Of a stretch of DNA of 64,000 bases, positions 56,121 to 64,000 are shown one piece after another. Within the stretch, counting starts at the first letter, position 1. Each line of letters opens with the position of its first letter. The notes beneath the pieces were generated by a model. The model saw only the letters and a program-made list of their open reading frames with translations, did not search any database and had not been told where the DNA came from. The stretch lies in assembly GCF_025502585.1 (NCBI RefSeq), contig NZ_CP106679.1:4061501-4125500 (forward strand), given 5' to 3'. The DNA is from Reichenbachiella agarivorans. GTDB lineage: Bacteria; Bacteroidota; Bacteroidia; Cytophagales; Cyclobacteriaceae. The position numbers and the translations under genes were made by a program.

Positions 56121-59100
56121 TTAGAATGTCACCCTAAATCCAACATTGTATCTCCTCGAAATCGGATATACATCAAGACTAATGGCCTCTGGATCAAATT
56201 CGTCAGGTAACTGACTCCAAGTCCACAGGTTGTTTCCGTTGACATAAATTTCGAAATTATTGATCAAATTCACTTTTTGCATCGGTAGCTTATAGGACAC
56301 CTCTGCCATTTGCAACTTCAAATAATCTGCTCTTCTGATCGTGTGTGTATTGGTCTGTCTGTTGTGTGTATTAGAGAGGTGCAGTACTGGATGCGACGCA
56401 TCTAGATTGTCCTCTGACCAATAGTCAAGTTGCTCATTATTGTTGAGTTGGAAACCAAGGATACTTCTGGTCTCATACTCCCACAGATAGCTTGGAGACA
56501 TGTACTTAGCCATATTAAACACCCCTGTAAAACGAGCAGTCAGGGTTATCCCTTTGAAAGTGACACCACCAGAAAAGGCATAAGCATTGGCTGCATAATT
56601 TGGCTGCTTGATGACTACATTGTCTTCAGTATCAATAATTCCATCGGCATTGTAATCCACATATTGGAAATCTCCTGGGATCAAATCGTAGGCTCCCCAT
56701 GAAGACTCCGTGGTATTGTACACCTCGTCCCAACTGTCCAGGTAGCTATCAATCATCAATCCTCTCCAAGAGCCAATTGGCTTCCCTGCTTCCTTCTGAT
56801 ATTCAGGTGCATACTTCTGGTCATCCTTAAAAATGACCCTGTTTTCTGCCAAACTGAGGTTAGCTTTGAGGAAGTATGAAAAGTCGGTAGAGACTATTTC
56901 TCTCCATTGCATGTCGAATTCAATACCGTGAGATTCGGTACTACCGACGTTGGCTTGGACCTGCCCAGGAAAACCAGAGAAAATACTCACTGACTTTCTA
57001 TTCAAGAATATATTCTCGCGCTTTTCATCATATAAATCCACATTCAAGGTCAGGCGACTATCAAAGAAACCTAGCTCAACCCCGAGATTCTGCTTGGTAC
57101 TTTCCTCCCAGGTAGCACCAGGGTTAGGTACTTTACCCTCCTTGTAAACTGGGATTTTCTCCTTATTTTGACCAAAGTAGGGTGAACGGTTGGCATTGTC
57201 ATCCTGTGAATAGGTAGAGACATAAGCAAAACGTGCAGCGGACTTTTCAGCACCTACTACGCCATAAGAGTATCGAATTTTGAAATGATCCAACCAATTC
57301 TTGGTTCCTTGCATAAAACTCTCGTTGGACACCATCCAGCCAACTGCACCTGATGGAAAGAAACCGAAACGGTGACCAGGGGCAAATTTTTCAGATCCAT
57401 TGTATGCACCATTTACTTCAACAAAATAACGTTCATCGTAGTTATAAGTCACACGACCAATCCAACTTTCGAGTACTGCCTTGAACTCCACTTTGTTTTG
57501 GTCTTCTTGACGATAAAACAATCCCAAAGCAGAGACAGAATGTGCTCCAAAAGTATTTGCATAGTCAAAGCCTCCTTCGTAGTACAGGCTCCTGTTGTAA
57601 GCATCTAATACTTCGGCTTGCAAGACTGGTGGTTTTTGTACATCCTGCGTATTGCTACCGTACTGTACCAAATTCACTTCTGTCTGATCAGTACCAGACA
57701 CTGGCTCACTATAGTACTGAATGGCATTGTGGGTAGTTTCTTGCTTGTATTGAAAGTAAGAACTGTAGGCTACCTTGCCTCGGAGCTTCAGCCCATCTAC
57801 CAAAGAACTTAAATCCTGCTCTAACCCAAAGTCCGTCCAAAGCTTGTTGGACTTTTTCTGCACAGAACCATTGTGTTGCATTCTCACCAGGTAATTGGGG
57901 TTTTCAGCGACCCCCTGTTCTATTCCATACTCGCCAGTAGAAAACACTGGAGGAGCTCCTACCATAGGCCAGTTATAAAACTGCTGGAGGTAAAGGTTTC
58001 GGCCAGCATCAGATCCCTGAGAAAAACCTGTACCACCGCCTGCTGCAGTCACAAAGTTTCCGTTCCAGTTGGTAATCTCACCTGCCAACTTCATTTTGAC
58101 TGTCGTGCTCTTAGTCAAATTTACGTCCACATTGGCTCTGTAATTGTAGCGTTTTTGCCAGGTACGAGGGTCATAATCTGGTTGATCTTCGAGATCAAAA
58201 ATATCCCCATCATTGTTGTGACCAAAAGAGGTGAAGTATTTGACAAATTCATTGCCTCCAGAGATGTTCAAGTTATAGCTTTGGTTGTAGCCATTGCCTA
58301 GCATCTCATCTACCCAGTCTGTATAGGTGTACAAATCTGGATTTCTATTGGGGTCTTCCCAAGCAGCAATCGTCTGCTCAGGCACCATCGAGCCAAACTG
58401 ACGGTCGTTCATAGCGGCAATATTCATGTGCCTGAGGTTGGTAGGCATATCAGTCATATAATCCGTATCTATTGTCGGCTGCTTCATACCAAAATTGGCG
58501 CTGAAGTTTACGTTGACTTTACCCGTAGTACCCGTTTTGGTTGTCACGATGATGGCACCATTACCCGCCCGAGCACCAAATACCGCAGTGGCAGAAGCGT
58601 CTTTGAGTACTGTGATTGATTCGATCTCGTTTGGATCGATATTGTTCATATCGCGCTCCACACCATCAACCAGTACCAGAGGTGAGTTATTGTTCCATGA
58701 GGATTTGCCTCTGATGAGGATTTCTGCTTGTGATGCGCCTGGAATACCAGCATTTTGCTGGGTAGTCACCCCTGGCATCAAACCTGCTAGAGCCTCACTG
58801 ACAGTAGTCACTCCTCCGGATTTCACCACTTCATCTCCAGTAGTAGTCACGATAGAACCCACTACACTCTCCTTTTTTTGCTCGGCAAAGCCCACAACGA
58901 CGACCTCTTCGAGTGACTCAATATCGAGCTCCATGCCTACATCTATGACAGATTGGTTAGACAAGGGTACCTCTTTAGATATGTAGCCAATGAAGGAAAA
59001 AGTAAGAATTGCCCCTTCTGGAGCACTGAGAGCAAAATTGCCATCCAAATCGGTGATCGTACCTATGGACGAATCTTTAATCACTACGTTGACCCCAGGT

Positions 59101-59255
59101 AGTGGGTCTCCGTTTTCGTCTGTAATCTTTCCTGATACCTTTTGGCCACCTTGAGCAAAGGAGTCCTGAACAAAGGCCGAAAAGAACAGCAGCAATATCA
59201 TACAACAAGCTGCCCTTCCTGGGAAGCTAGAAAGTAGTATAGTCTTTTCACGCAT
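56121..59255 (-). CDS. SusC/RagA-family TonB-dependent transporter (first pair)
   Basis: This 1044-residue protein has a Sec-type signal, then a complete CarboxypepD_reg-like domain (GKITDENGDPLPGVNVVIKD, TDLDGNFALSA). A TonB-box-like EEVVVVGFAEQ follows, then the plug (LIRGKSSWNNNSPLVLVDG, VLKDASATAVFGARAGNGAII) and barrel ending YNVGFRVTF. It is the outer-membrane importer of the locus and the first gene of the operon. Upstream lie a shared 22-bp element and three phased C-runs, so its promoter region is the likely main control point of the locus. Confidence 0.95.
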   Translation of the reverse strand: MREKTILLSSFPGRAACCMILLLFFSAFVQDSFAQGGQKVSGKITDENGDPLPGVNVVIKDSSIGTITDLDGNFALSAPEGAILTFSFIGYISKEVPLSNQSVIDVGMELDIESLEEVVVVGFAEQKKESVVGSIVTTTGDEVVKSGGVTTVSEALAGLMPGVTTQQNAGIPGASQAEILIRGKSSWNNNSPLVLVDGVERDMNNIDPNEIESITVLKDASATAVFGARAGNGAIIVTTKTGTTGKVNVNFSANFGMKQPTIDTDYMTDMPTNLRHMNIAAMNDRQFGSMVPEQTIAAWEDPNRNPDLYTYTDWVDEMLGNGYNQSYNLNISGGNEFVKYFTSFGHNNDGDIFDLEDQPDYDPRTWQKRYNYRANVDVNLTKSTTVKMKLAGEITNWNGNFVTAAGGGTGFSQGSDAGRNLYLQQFYNWPMVGAPPVFSTGEYGIEQGVAENPNYLVRMQHNGSVQKKSNKLWTDFGLEQDLSSLVDGLKLRGKVAYSSYFQYKQETTHNAIQYYSEPVSGTDQTEVNLVQYGSNTQDVQKPPVLQAEVLDAYNRSLYYEGGFDYANTFGAHSVSALGLFYRQEDQNKVEFKAVLESWIGRVTYNYDERYFVEVNGAYNGSEKFAPGHRFGFFPSGAVGWMVSNESFMQGTKNWLDHFKIRYSYGVVGAEKSAARFAYVSTYSQDDNANRSPYFGQNKEKIPVYKEGKVPNPGATWEESTKQNLGVELGFFDSRLTLNVDLYDEKRENIFLNRKSVSIFSGFPGQVQANVGSTESHGIEFDMQWREIVSTDFSYFLKANLSLAENRVIFKDDQKYAPEYQKEAGKPIGSWRGLMIDSYLDSWDEVYNTTESSWGAYDLIPGDFQYVDYNADGIIDTEDNVVIKQPNYAANAYAFSGGVTFKGITLTARFTGVFNMAKYMSPSYLWEYETRSILGFQLNNNEQLDYWSEDNLDASHPVLHLSNTHNRQTNTHTIRRADYLKLQMAEVSYKLPMQKVNLINNFEIYVNGNNLWTWSQLPDEFDPEAISLDVYPISRRYNVGFRVTF

Positions 59256-59317
59256 TTAGTTATGTTTAAAATAATTTAACATTCATTCATGCTGATGGAA
59301 TGTTATTTCTGTCCGCC

Positions 59318-59339
59318 GTCTTGGTTAAAAAAGTGAATC
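59318..59339 (-). promoter_or_regulatory. 22-bp element shared with the PKD/sensor intergenic region
   Basis: On the minus strand it reads GATTCAC, six T, AACCAAGAC. The same word with seven T occurs at 62952-62974 on the plus strand. It lies 62 bp before the SusC start. Confidence 0.5.
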
Positions 59340-59435
59340 GTTGATTAAAATTCTCAGCGCACAGAAAATGTACCAATCAACTCTAACAAATTTAGGCAGG
59401 ACTTCTATTGCCATCGCAAAAGTATGGTCTCGGAA

Positions 59436-59492
59436 TAAGGGGGTGAATTGGTAAATGGAAGGGGTAAATATAATAAATAAAGGGGGGGAGGT
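59436..59492 (-). promoter_or_regulatory. Three phased C-runs upstream of SusC
   Basis: On the plus strand AGGGGG (59438), AGGGGT (59460) and AGGGGGGG (59481) are offset by 22 and 21 bp. On the SusC strand they read CCCCCTTATT, CCCCTTCC and CCCCCCCTTTATT. They lie about 180-235 bp before the SusC start, in a 317-bp gap that otherwise holds the 22-bp element and a terminator. Confidence 0.5.
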
Positions 59493-59520
59493 AGGATTTA
59501 TCAGCTTACTCTTGCCCAAC

Positions 59521-59551
59521 AAAAAAGGCCTTCGAGTGATCGAAGGCCCTT
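59521..59551 (-). terminator. Terminator of the PKD lipoprotein unit
   Basis: GGCCTTCGA (59527-59535) pairs with TCGAAGGCC (59540-59548). On the minus strand it is followed by TTTTTT. It isolates the PKD genes from the SusC promoter. Confidence 0.88.
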
Positions 59552-59572
59552 TCATGTCTATTTTACTACTGG

Positions 59573-60994
59573 CTAGTTTCTAACAACCGCTACATTGTCA
59601 AATCTCCATCTAGCCGCTCCATTATACACCTTGAATGCAATATTGTATTTGCCTGGAGGCAAGGTTTTAATCACATTGGCTCTGTACCATTGATCCTTCA
59701 TTCCAGCTGGTGCCTGCCATGATTTATACAGTTCTGTATTACCAGAGTGGTTAGATATCAAGCTAACTTCTACAACCATTGGATTCCCTCCTGTAGCAGG
59801 CAAGGTTTCGGCATACAAGTCAGCAGAGAATGTATAATCACCTTGTGCCTTCACCTCAAATTGCTGAGAATAAAACTGTACTACGGGTGCTCCATTACCA
59901 TCAAATTCAAATATAATCGCACCTGACCCATCTTTTCCTAATGTAGGAGAGTAGCTTAACTTAGGCATTCTATCAATCACTGAACCAGAAGTCCCTGCAA
60001 CCCATTCTGAGATGTCTTCACTTTCCAAATCAAAATTTCCACATGCCAATAAATTAGGAGAAGCTGTACAAAGCTGATCTTCAGCCCTCACATAAACCAC
60101 CAAAGTATCGATCTCATCGTAGTTTTCAGGTCTGGAAGCTTTATAGGTTTTCAAGTACACATTATACCACCCAGAATTATTGTATTTAACACTTGGATTC
60201 TTGCTAGTTGATGTAGTTGGTACCCCTCCTTCAAATTGCCATTCAAACACATCTGGCGACCCAAGTGATTTACTTGTGAAGGCAATAGATTCGCCTGGTG
60301 CCAGGATTTTCTTGTCCACCTCAAAATTCGCAACCACTGGAATAATTGAATTGACGTGGATCAACTCACTCATTACCACCATTTCAGTAGAGCCATCGGG
60401 ATTGTTTCTAGTGGTTTTGAGTGTCACATCATAATCCCCTAATGTATTATAAGTGATGGATGGATTTTGCTCTGTAGAACTTAAAGGAGTTGCTCCTTCA
60501 AAAATCCACTCCCACTGATCTGGTTCTCCAATGCTCTGATCCAAAAATTTCACTTCGTCACCTATAGAGATATGAAAACCAGAATCAGATTCAAGCAAAT
60601 CCAACCCTATCCTAGGTTCTAGATCAGGCAATACCTTGATGGGGAACACTACCAGTTCTGATAGACCTGATTCGTATTCCAGCGTCAAACTGGCCTTGTA
60701 TTCTCCAGCATTTTCATACATCACTTCTACATTTGGATCCGTTGATTGCTTGGGATTTCCTCCCTCAAAATTCCAAATCCTTTTGACGGTTTGTCCCGAC
60801 TCATCTATAAACTCGGCACTCTGTCCATTGACCAGCAAGGTCTCACTTACCGATGCACTTGCTTGCCCCTTTTCAGGTGGCGCATTGTTTGCGGCTTCTT
60901 CTTCGCATCCCCAGAGCAATATGCCACACATGGCCACAACTCCTATGTATCTATTTATTGATTTCTTTTTCATAAGAATCTTTCGTTCTTTCAT
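59573..60994 (-). CDS. PKD-domain lipoprotein with C-terminal carbohydrate-binding-like domain (three PKD)
   Basis: This 473-residue protein has a lipoprotein signal (GILLWGCEEE). Three PKD-type repeats follow (WNFEGGNPKQST, WIFEGATPLSST, WQFEGGVPTTST). The C-terminal domain of about 150 residues has YTFSADLYAETL, SWQAPAGMKDQWY and WRFDNVAVVRN, and closely matches the C terminus of the upstream PKD gene. The layout fits a surface glycan-binding protein, with PKD arms holding a binding head away from the membrane. Its ATG overlaps the previous stop as TAATG, so the two are translationally coupled. Confidence 0.82.
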   Translation of the reverse strand: MKERKILMKKKSINRYIGVVAMCGILLWGCEEEAANNAPPEKGQASASVSETLLVNGQSAEFIDESGQTVKRIWNFEGGNPKQSTDPNVEVMYENAGEYKASLTLEYESGLSELVVFPIKVLPDLEPRIGLDLLESDSGFHISIGDEVKFLDQSIGEPDQWEWIFEGATPLSSTEQNPSITYNTLGDYDVTLKTTRNNPDGSTEMVVMSELIHVNSIIPVVANFEVDKKILAPGESIAFTSKSLGSPDVFEWQFEGGVPTTSTSKNPSVKYNNSGWYNVYLKTYKASRPENYDEIDTLVVYVRAEDQLCTASPNLLACGNFDLESEDISEWVAGTSGSVIDRMPKLSYSPTLGKDGSGAIIFEFDGNGAPVVQFYSQQFEVKAQGDYTFSADLYAETLPATGGNPMVVEVSLISNHSGNTELYKSWQAPAGMKDQWYRANVIKTLPPGKYNIAFKVYNGAARWRFDNVAVVRN

Positions 60995-62928
60995 TAGTTT
61001 TTCACCACTTTCAGATTGTCAAAGTGCCACTTGGAATGGCCTCCATACAAGCGATAGCCTACTACATACGTGCCCACTGGCAATATCTTGTTCATAGACT
61101 TCGTTGACCACTTATCTTTCATATCAGCAGGTGCCTGCCATGCTCGATAAAGATTAGAATCATTTGTACCTTTTGGTATGATAGCCAACTCTACCACCAT
61201 GTTGCCAGAGGTCGTACCAAGTGTCTCCGCATAAATATCTGTAGTAAAAGTATAACTTGACTCTACATCTACTGTAAATTCACTTCCGACAAAGATAACT
61301 AAGCCATTGCTTTCGATCATCTCGTAGGTAACACTACCAATTCCTCCATTTACTGTCGTAGAAGAAATTCCCAAGTGATCCATTTGATTAAATATCAAAT
61401 CAGTATTTGTAAAAGTAGCTCCTCTAGCCGCGCGCCACCCAGAAAGATCATCAGACTCTCCATCATAGTTGCCACAAGCGATCAAATTAGCTGGTGAATC
61501 GTCGCACACACTACCATTAGAGGATACGACTACATGATTTGTGAGAGTCTTGGTATCACTGCCAAGATCATTGGTAGCAGTCAGTTTCACATCATAGGTA
61601 CCTGCAGTATTGTAAGTCACCGTAGGATTGGCATCCGTGGAAGTAGCAGGCGTACCTCCTTCGAATTCCCACAGATAACTCGTCGCATCGTTGAGAGATT
61701 CGTCCGTATATGCAATGACGCCTCCTGCTAAAAACACCAATGTATTGTTATAATCAGAAGTAAAATCAGCGACTGGAGGCAGGGGATCTGTCACGGTCAT
61801 GTAGTCCGTTTTGGTTACTACAGTTTCACGATCAGGCTCTGTTCCCGTCACGGTTAGCTTCACGTCATATACCCCTATAGTAGAATAAGTGACAGTAGGT
61901 TTTTTCTCAGTAGATGTCGCTGGCGTACCTCCTTCAAACTCCCAAAACCACCCGTCGGCATTGTCAGAAGATGTCTGGGTAAATGTGACCTGTGAGCCAA
62001 AAGGGGTCAAAGTGACATTGGCACTGAAATCAGCAGTAATTTCTGGCGCCAAACCTACTGTGATGTCACTCACCAAAGTCTCGTCGCGTTCTGGCTCTGT
62101 CCTGGTCATTCGAAGTGTCACTTCAAAATTCCCAGCACTCGTAAAAAGAACTCTGGGATTGGCTTCTGTAGAAGTAGCTGGTTGTCCACCTTCAAACTCC
62201 CAATAGTAGGTCTCCGCCCCACCTTCAGTAAGGTCGGTAAACTGTACATACTCATACTCTATTGGGGCAACTTTATCTACCTCATATTCAGGCACCAACG
62301 CAGGAGCCAATACAACCTCTATGTAATCACTAACCAAAACAGTATCCATATTGGTCGCTTCACCGTTTTGTTTTACGATCAGCTTGACGTCATACATCCC
62401 GACATTTTTGTAGTGCACCATAGGCTGTCGATCAGTTGAGGTCGCAGGCTCGCCACCTTCGAACTCCCAAATCCATTCGTCAGCCGTACCAATGGTAGTA
62501 TCAGAAAATTGCACATAGCTGTACTCAATCACCGAGTCCTGATCTACAGAAAAACCTGCTGTCAGACCATCTACCACTCTGATGGTGACTTCTTCCAGTT
62601 CTGTTTCACCGTTGGTATAAGTCACCCTTAGTGATGCCTTGAACAAACCTGCAGAATCATACTGTACTGTGACTGTTGCATCAGTGGAGGTTTCTGGTTT
62701 GCCACCAGCAAACAGCCACTCTCTTTGTGATACCTTGGTGGAAGAATCAGCAAATAAAACCGTTCCTCCTCGCATAATACCTTTTTGTGATGCTCGTATT
62801 TCTATGAGACCACTCTCTTCACCTGTACCTTCGTCTTCTTTTTCACAAGACGAAAGGAAGGCAATCAGACCTGCAACCAGGCACCAACAGCCCAGTGAGA
62901 TCCATTTCTTTCGAACATTATTCAACAT
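60994..62928 (-). CDS. PKD-array lipoprotein with C-terminal carbohydrate-binding-like domain (five PKD)
   Basis: This 644-residue protein has a lipoprotein signal (LIAFLSSCEKE) when started at ATG 62928; the longer open frame to 63078 lacks a sensible signal. Five PKD repeats follow, each with a WEFEGGxPATST-like core (FAGGKPETST in the first). The C-terminal head has YTFTTDIYAETL, AWQAPADMKDKWS and WHFDNLKVVKN, homologous to the next gene. It is probably a longer-armed surface glycan-binding protein. It diverges from the sensor gene at 63223. Confidence 0.85.
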   Translation of the reverse strand: MLNNVRKKWISLGCWCLVAGLIAFLSSCEKEDEGTGEESGLIEIRASQKGIMRGGTVLFADSSTKVSQREWLFAGGKPETSTDATVTVQYDSAGLFKASLRVTYTNGETELEEVTIRVVDGLTAGFSVDQDSVIEYSYVQFSDTTIGTADEWIWEFEGGEPATSTDRQPMVHYKNVGMYDVKLIVKQNGEATNMDTVLVSDYIEVVLAPALVPEYEVDKVAPIEYEYVQFTDLTEGGAETYYWEFEGGQPATSTEANPRVLFTSAGNFEVTLRMTRTEPERDETLVSDITVGLAPEITADFSANVTLTPFGSQVTFTQTSSDNADGWFWEFEGGTPATSTEKKPTVTYSTIGVYDVKLTVTGTEPDRETVVTKTDYMTVTDPLPPVADFTSDYNNTLVFLAGGVIAYTDESLNDATSYLWEFEGGTPATSTDANPTVTYNTAGTYDVKLTATNDLGSDTKTLTNHVVVSSNGSVCDDSPANLIACGNYDGESDDLSGWRAARGATFTNTDLIFNQMDHLGISSTTVNGGIGSVTYEMIESNGLVIFVGSEFTVDVESSYTFTTDIYAETLGTTSGNMVVELAIIPKGTNDSNLYRAWQAPADMKDKWSTKSMNKILPVGTYVVGYRLYGGHSKWHFDNLKVVKN

Positions 62929-62951
62929 ACTAGAAAATAAGTTTAAATAAT

Positions 62952-62974
62952 GATTCACTTTTTTTAACCAAGAC
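62952..62974 (+). promoter_or_regulatory. Second copy of the 22-23-bp shared element
   Basis: GATTCAC, seven T, AACCAAGAC on the plus strand. It is the counterpart of 59318-59339 and begins 24 bp before the PKD gene start. Confidence 0.5.
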
Positions 62975-62986
62975 CAATTTATATGA

Positions 62987-63071
62987 GACCCCAAATACCT
63001 AAACATGGTATTTTCGCTTTTTTCGCCCACGCATGCAATTCCCCATCTAATTCCTATCAATATCCCCCCTA
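62987..63071 (+). promoter_or_regulatory. C-runs in the PKD/sensor divergent gap
   Basis: C-runs start at 62989, 63041 and 63064; the last two are offset by 23 bp and read TTCCCCATC and ATCCCCCCTAAG. Orientation relative to the sensor gene is the same as for the C-runs before other units. The rest of the gap shows no gene. Confidence 0.35.
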
Positions 63072-63222
63072 AGCACACAAAACAACTCCTCTTCTAAATA
63101 TTTAATATTGCACAAGGTCATATTAAGCAAAATATCCCAACTTTAGGACTATTAAAAGAGTGAGGATGACACCCTCGACGAAGTATGATGACCGTATATT
63201 GAATAAGGCAAGGAGAAAGATT

Positions 63223-64000
63223 ATGAAGAACATATTTACTATTCAATCCATTTTGATGTGGTTGACTTTTTTGACAGTACTGACCCCATCCTATTCCCAA
63301 TCTCTGTACAACGATTTCATACACTACAGCACACGAAATGGCCTGAGTCAAAATGATGTCCGCTGTATCTATCAGGATCGCTATGGCTACATCTGGATCG
63401 GTACACACGACGGGCTCAACCGATTCGATGGATACGAGTTCAAAACCTTTAGCACTAACATCCATGGGACGAATTCCATCGCCAGCAACCTAGTAAGTGA
63501 CATAGCAGAAGATAGGTTTGGAAACATATGGATTAGTACAGATGACAATGGCCTATCCATGTACAATAGAACAAATGAAAAAATCTTTGGTGTCAATAAT
63601 GAAAACAATGCATACTCACTTACGAGCAATAGAATTGGAAAAGTACTAATCGATCAAAATGGAGCTATCTGGGCGGGGTCTAGTGAGGGCTTGAATAAAA
63701 TTGAATTCAACTACTCAAACATGACAAGCGTCGTTAGCACCTATGTGCATGACAAGTTACAGCCCGAATCCATCTCCAATGATTTTGTAACAGCTCTGCT
63801 TGAGGATAGATTAGGCAATATTTGGATTGGAACAAAAGAAGGACTGAACAGACACGTCTCTAATCAACAAGGACAAGACGTATTTTTCAAGCACCTCAAC
63901 AAACAAGGCATAACCGATATAAAGGAAACAGCTACTGGACTGCTCGTTTGCGCTGGTCAACTTTACTTTATGAGTTTTGAGAGTTTATATAACGGCGAGC
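63223..64000 (+). CDS. Hybrid two-component-type sensor, propeller N terminus (3' end outside window)
   Basis: The open frame starts at ATG 63223 and runs off the right edge; 259 residues are visible. A Sec signal (LMWLTFLTVLTPSYSQ) is followed by two-component-regulator propeller repeats: YNDFIHYSTRNGLSQNDV, IYQDRYGYIWIGTHDGLNRF, IAEDRFGNIWISTDDNG, LLEDRLGNIWIGTKEGLNR. This is the periplasmic sensor of SusCD-linked hybrid histidine kinases, which continue into a Y_Y_Y domain, kinase, receiver and AraC HTH; those parts are not visible here. It diverges from the PKD genes and probably controls the locus. Confidence 0.92.
   Translation, partial: MKNIFTIQSILMWLTFLTVLTPSYSQSLYNDFIHYSTRNGLSQNDVRCIYQDRYGYIWIGTHDGLNRFDGYEFKTFSTNIHGTNSIASNLVSDIAEDRFGNIWISTDDNGLSMYNRTNEKIFGVNNENNAYSLTSNRIGKVLIDQNGAIWAGSSEGLNKIEFNYSNMTSVVSTYVHDKLQPESISNDFVTALLEDRLGNIWIGTKEGLNRHVSNQQGQDVFFKHLNKQGITDIKETATGLLVCAGQLYFMSFESLYNGE

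Noticed and set aside
62929-63078. N-terminal extension of the five-PKD lipoprotein to 63078
   Set aside because: The extra 50 codons have no signal peptide and cover likely promoter sequence; starting at 62928 gives a proper lipoprotein signal.

Overview
The window looks like a chromosomal segment of a marine, particle- or alga-associated Bacteroidota. A Cytophagales-like bacterium is my best guess, but that is inference. The support is: SusC/SusD pairs, a type IX secretion sorting domain, a hybrid-two-component-type propeller sensor, many lipoprotein and Sec signal peptides, and palindromic intergenic repeats typical of the phylum. No tRNA, rRNA or CRISPR array was seen.

Layout. (1) 1-6.4 kb, minus strand: a peptide-export operon made of an HlyD-type adaptor, a C39-peptidase ABC exporter, a small HTH protein and an unannotated 53-residue double-glycine-leader peptide. 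An IS3-family element separates this operon from a thioredoxin-like lipoprotein; a truncated CarboxypepD_reg-like gene runs off the left edge. (2) 6.7-9.2 kb, plus strand: ordinary genes (rsmE, a cyclophilin, an SMP-30/NHL-like lipoprotein), then about 0.6 kb with no gene. (3) 9.8-31.6 kb: an AraC regulator diverging from a long plus-strand run. That run holds a planctomycete-style module (PSCyt1/DUF1549/LamG/DUF1553 cytochrome, DUF1501 protein, NHL protein, DUF2231-cytochrome-LRR fusion), then a sulfatase, GH16, GH2, BNR_4 and GH105. A minus-strand PVC-type haem protein, another sulfatase and a SnoaL-like protein follow. (4) 31.6-48.3 kb, minus strand: tightly packed degradative genes (GH29, GH2, sulfatase, two GH28, a T9SS-exported beta-helix protein, two sulfatases, GH29) headed by a second AraC regulator. 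(5) 48.8-63 kb, minus strand: two SusC/SusD pairs with a DUF1735-type lipoprotein, then two PKD-array lipoproteins. A divergent propeller sensor runs off the right edge.

How it fits together. Regions 3-5 form one very large polysaccharide utilisation locus for a sulfated, probably algal, polysaccharide. PKD and DUF1735 lipoproteins and SusD would capture the glycan; GH16 and the BNR_4 protein would cut the backbone. Five sulfatases, two GH29, two GH2, two GH28 and GH105 would trim side chains and oligomers, and the SusC pores would import products. GH16, GH2, GH29 and sulfatases resemble agar/porphyran-type systems; BNR_4, GH105 and GH28 suggest uronic acids. I do not commit to one substrate. 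Short C-runs phased at about 20-24 bp precede several transcription units and may be the shared operator of the locus.

Most worth a second look: the hidden leader peptide with its interrupted operon, the multi-haem module inside a sulfatase locus, the phased C-run operators, and enzymes with altered active sites (a CSVAR sulfatase, a GH2 lacking its acid/base glutamate, GH28 paralogues lacking the GHG histidine).
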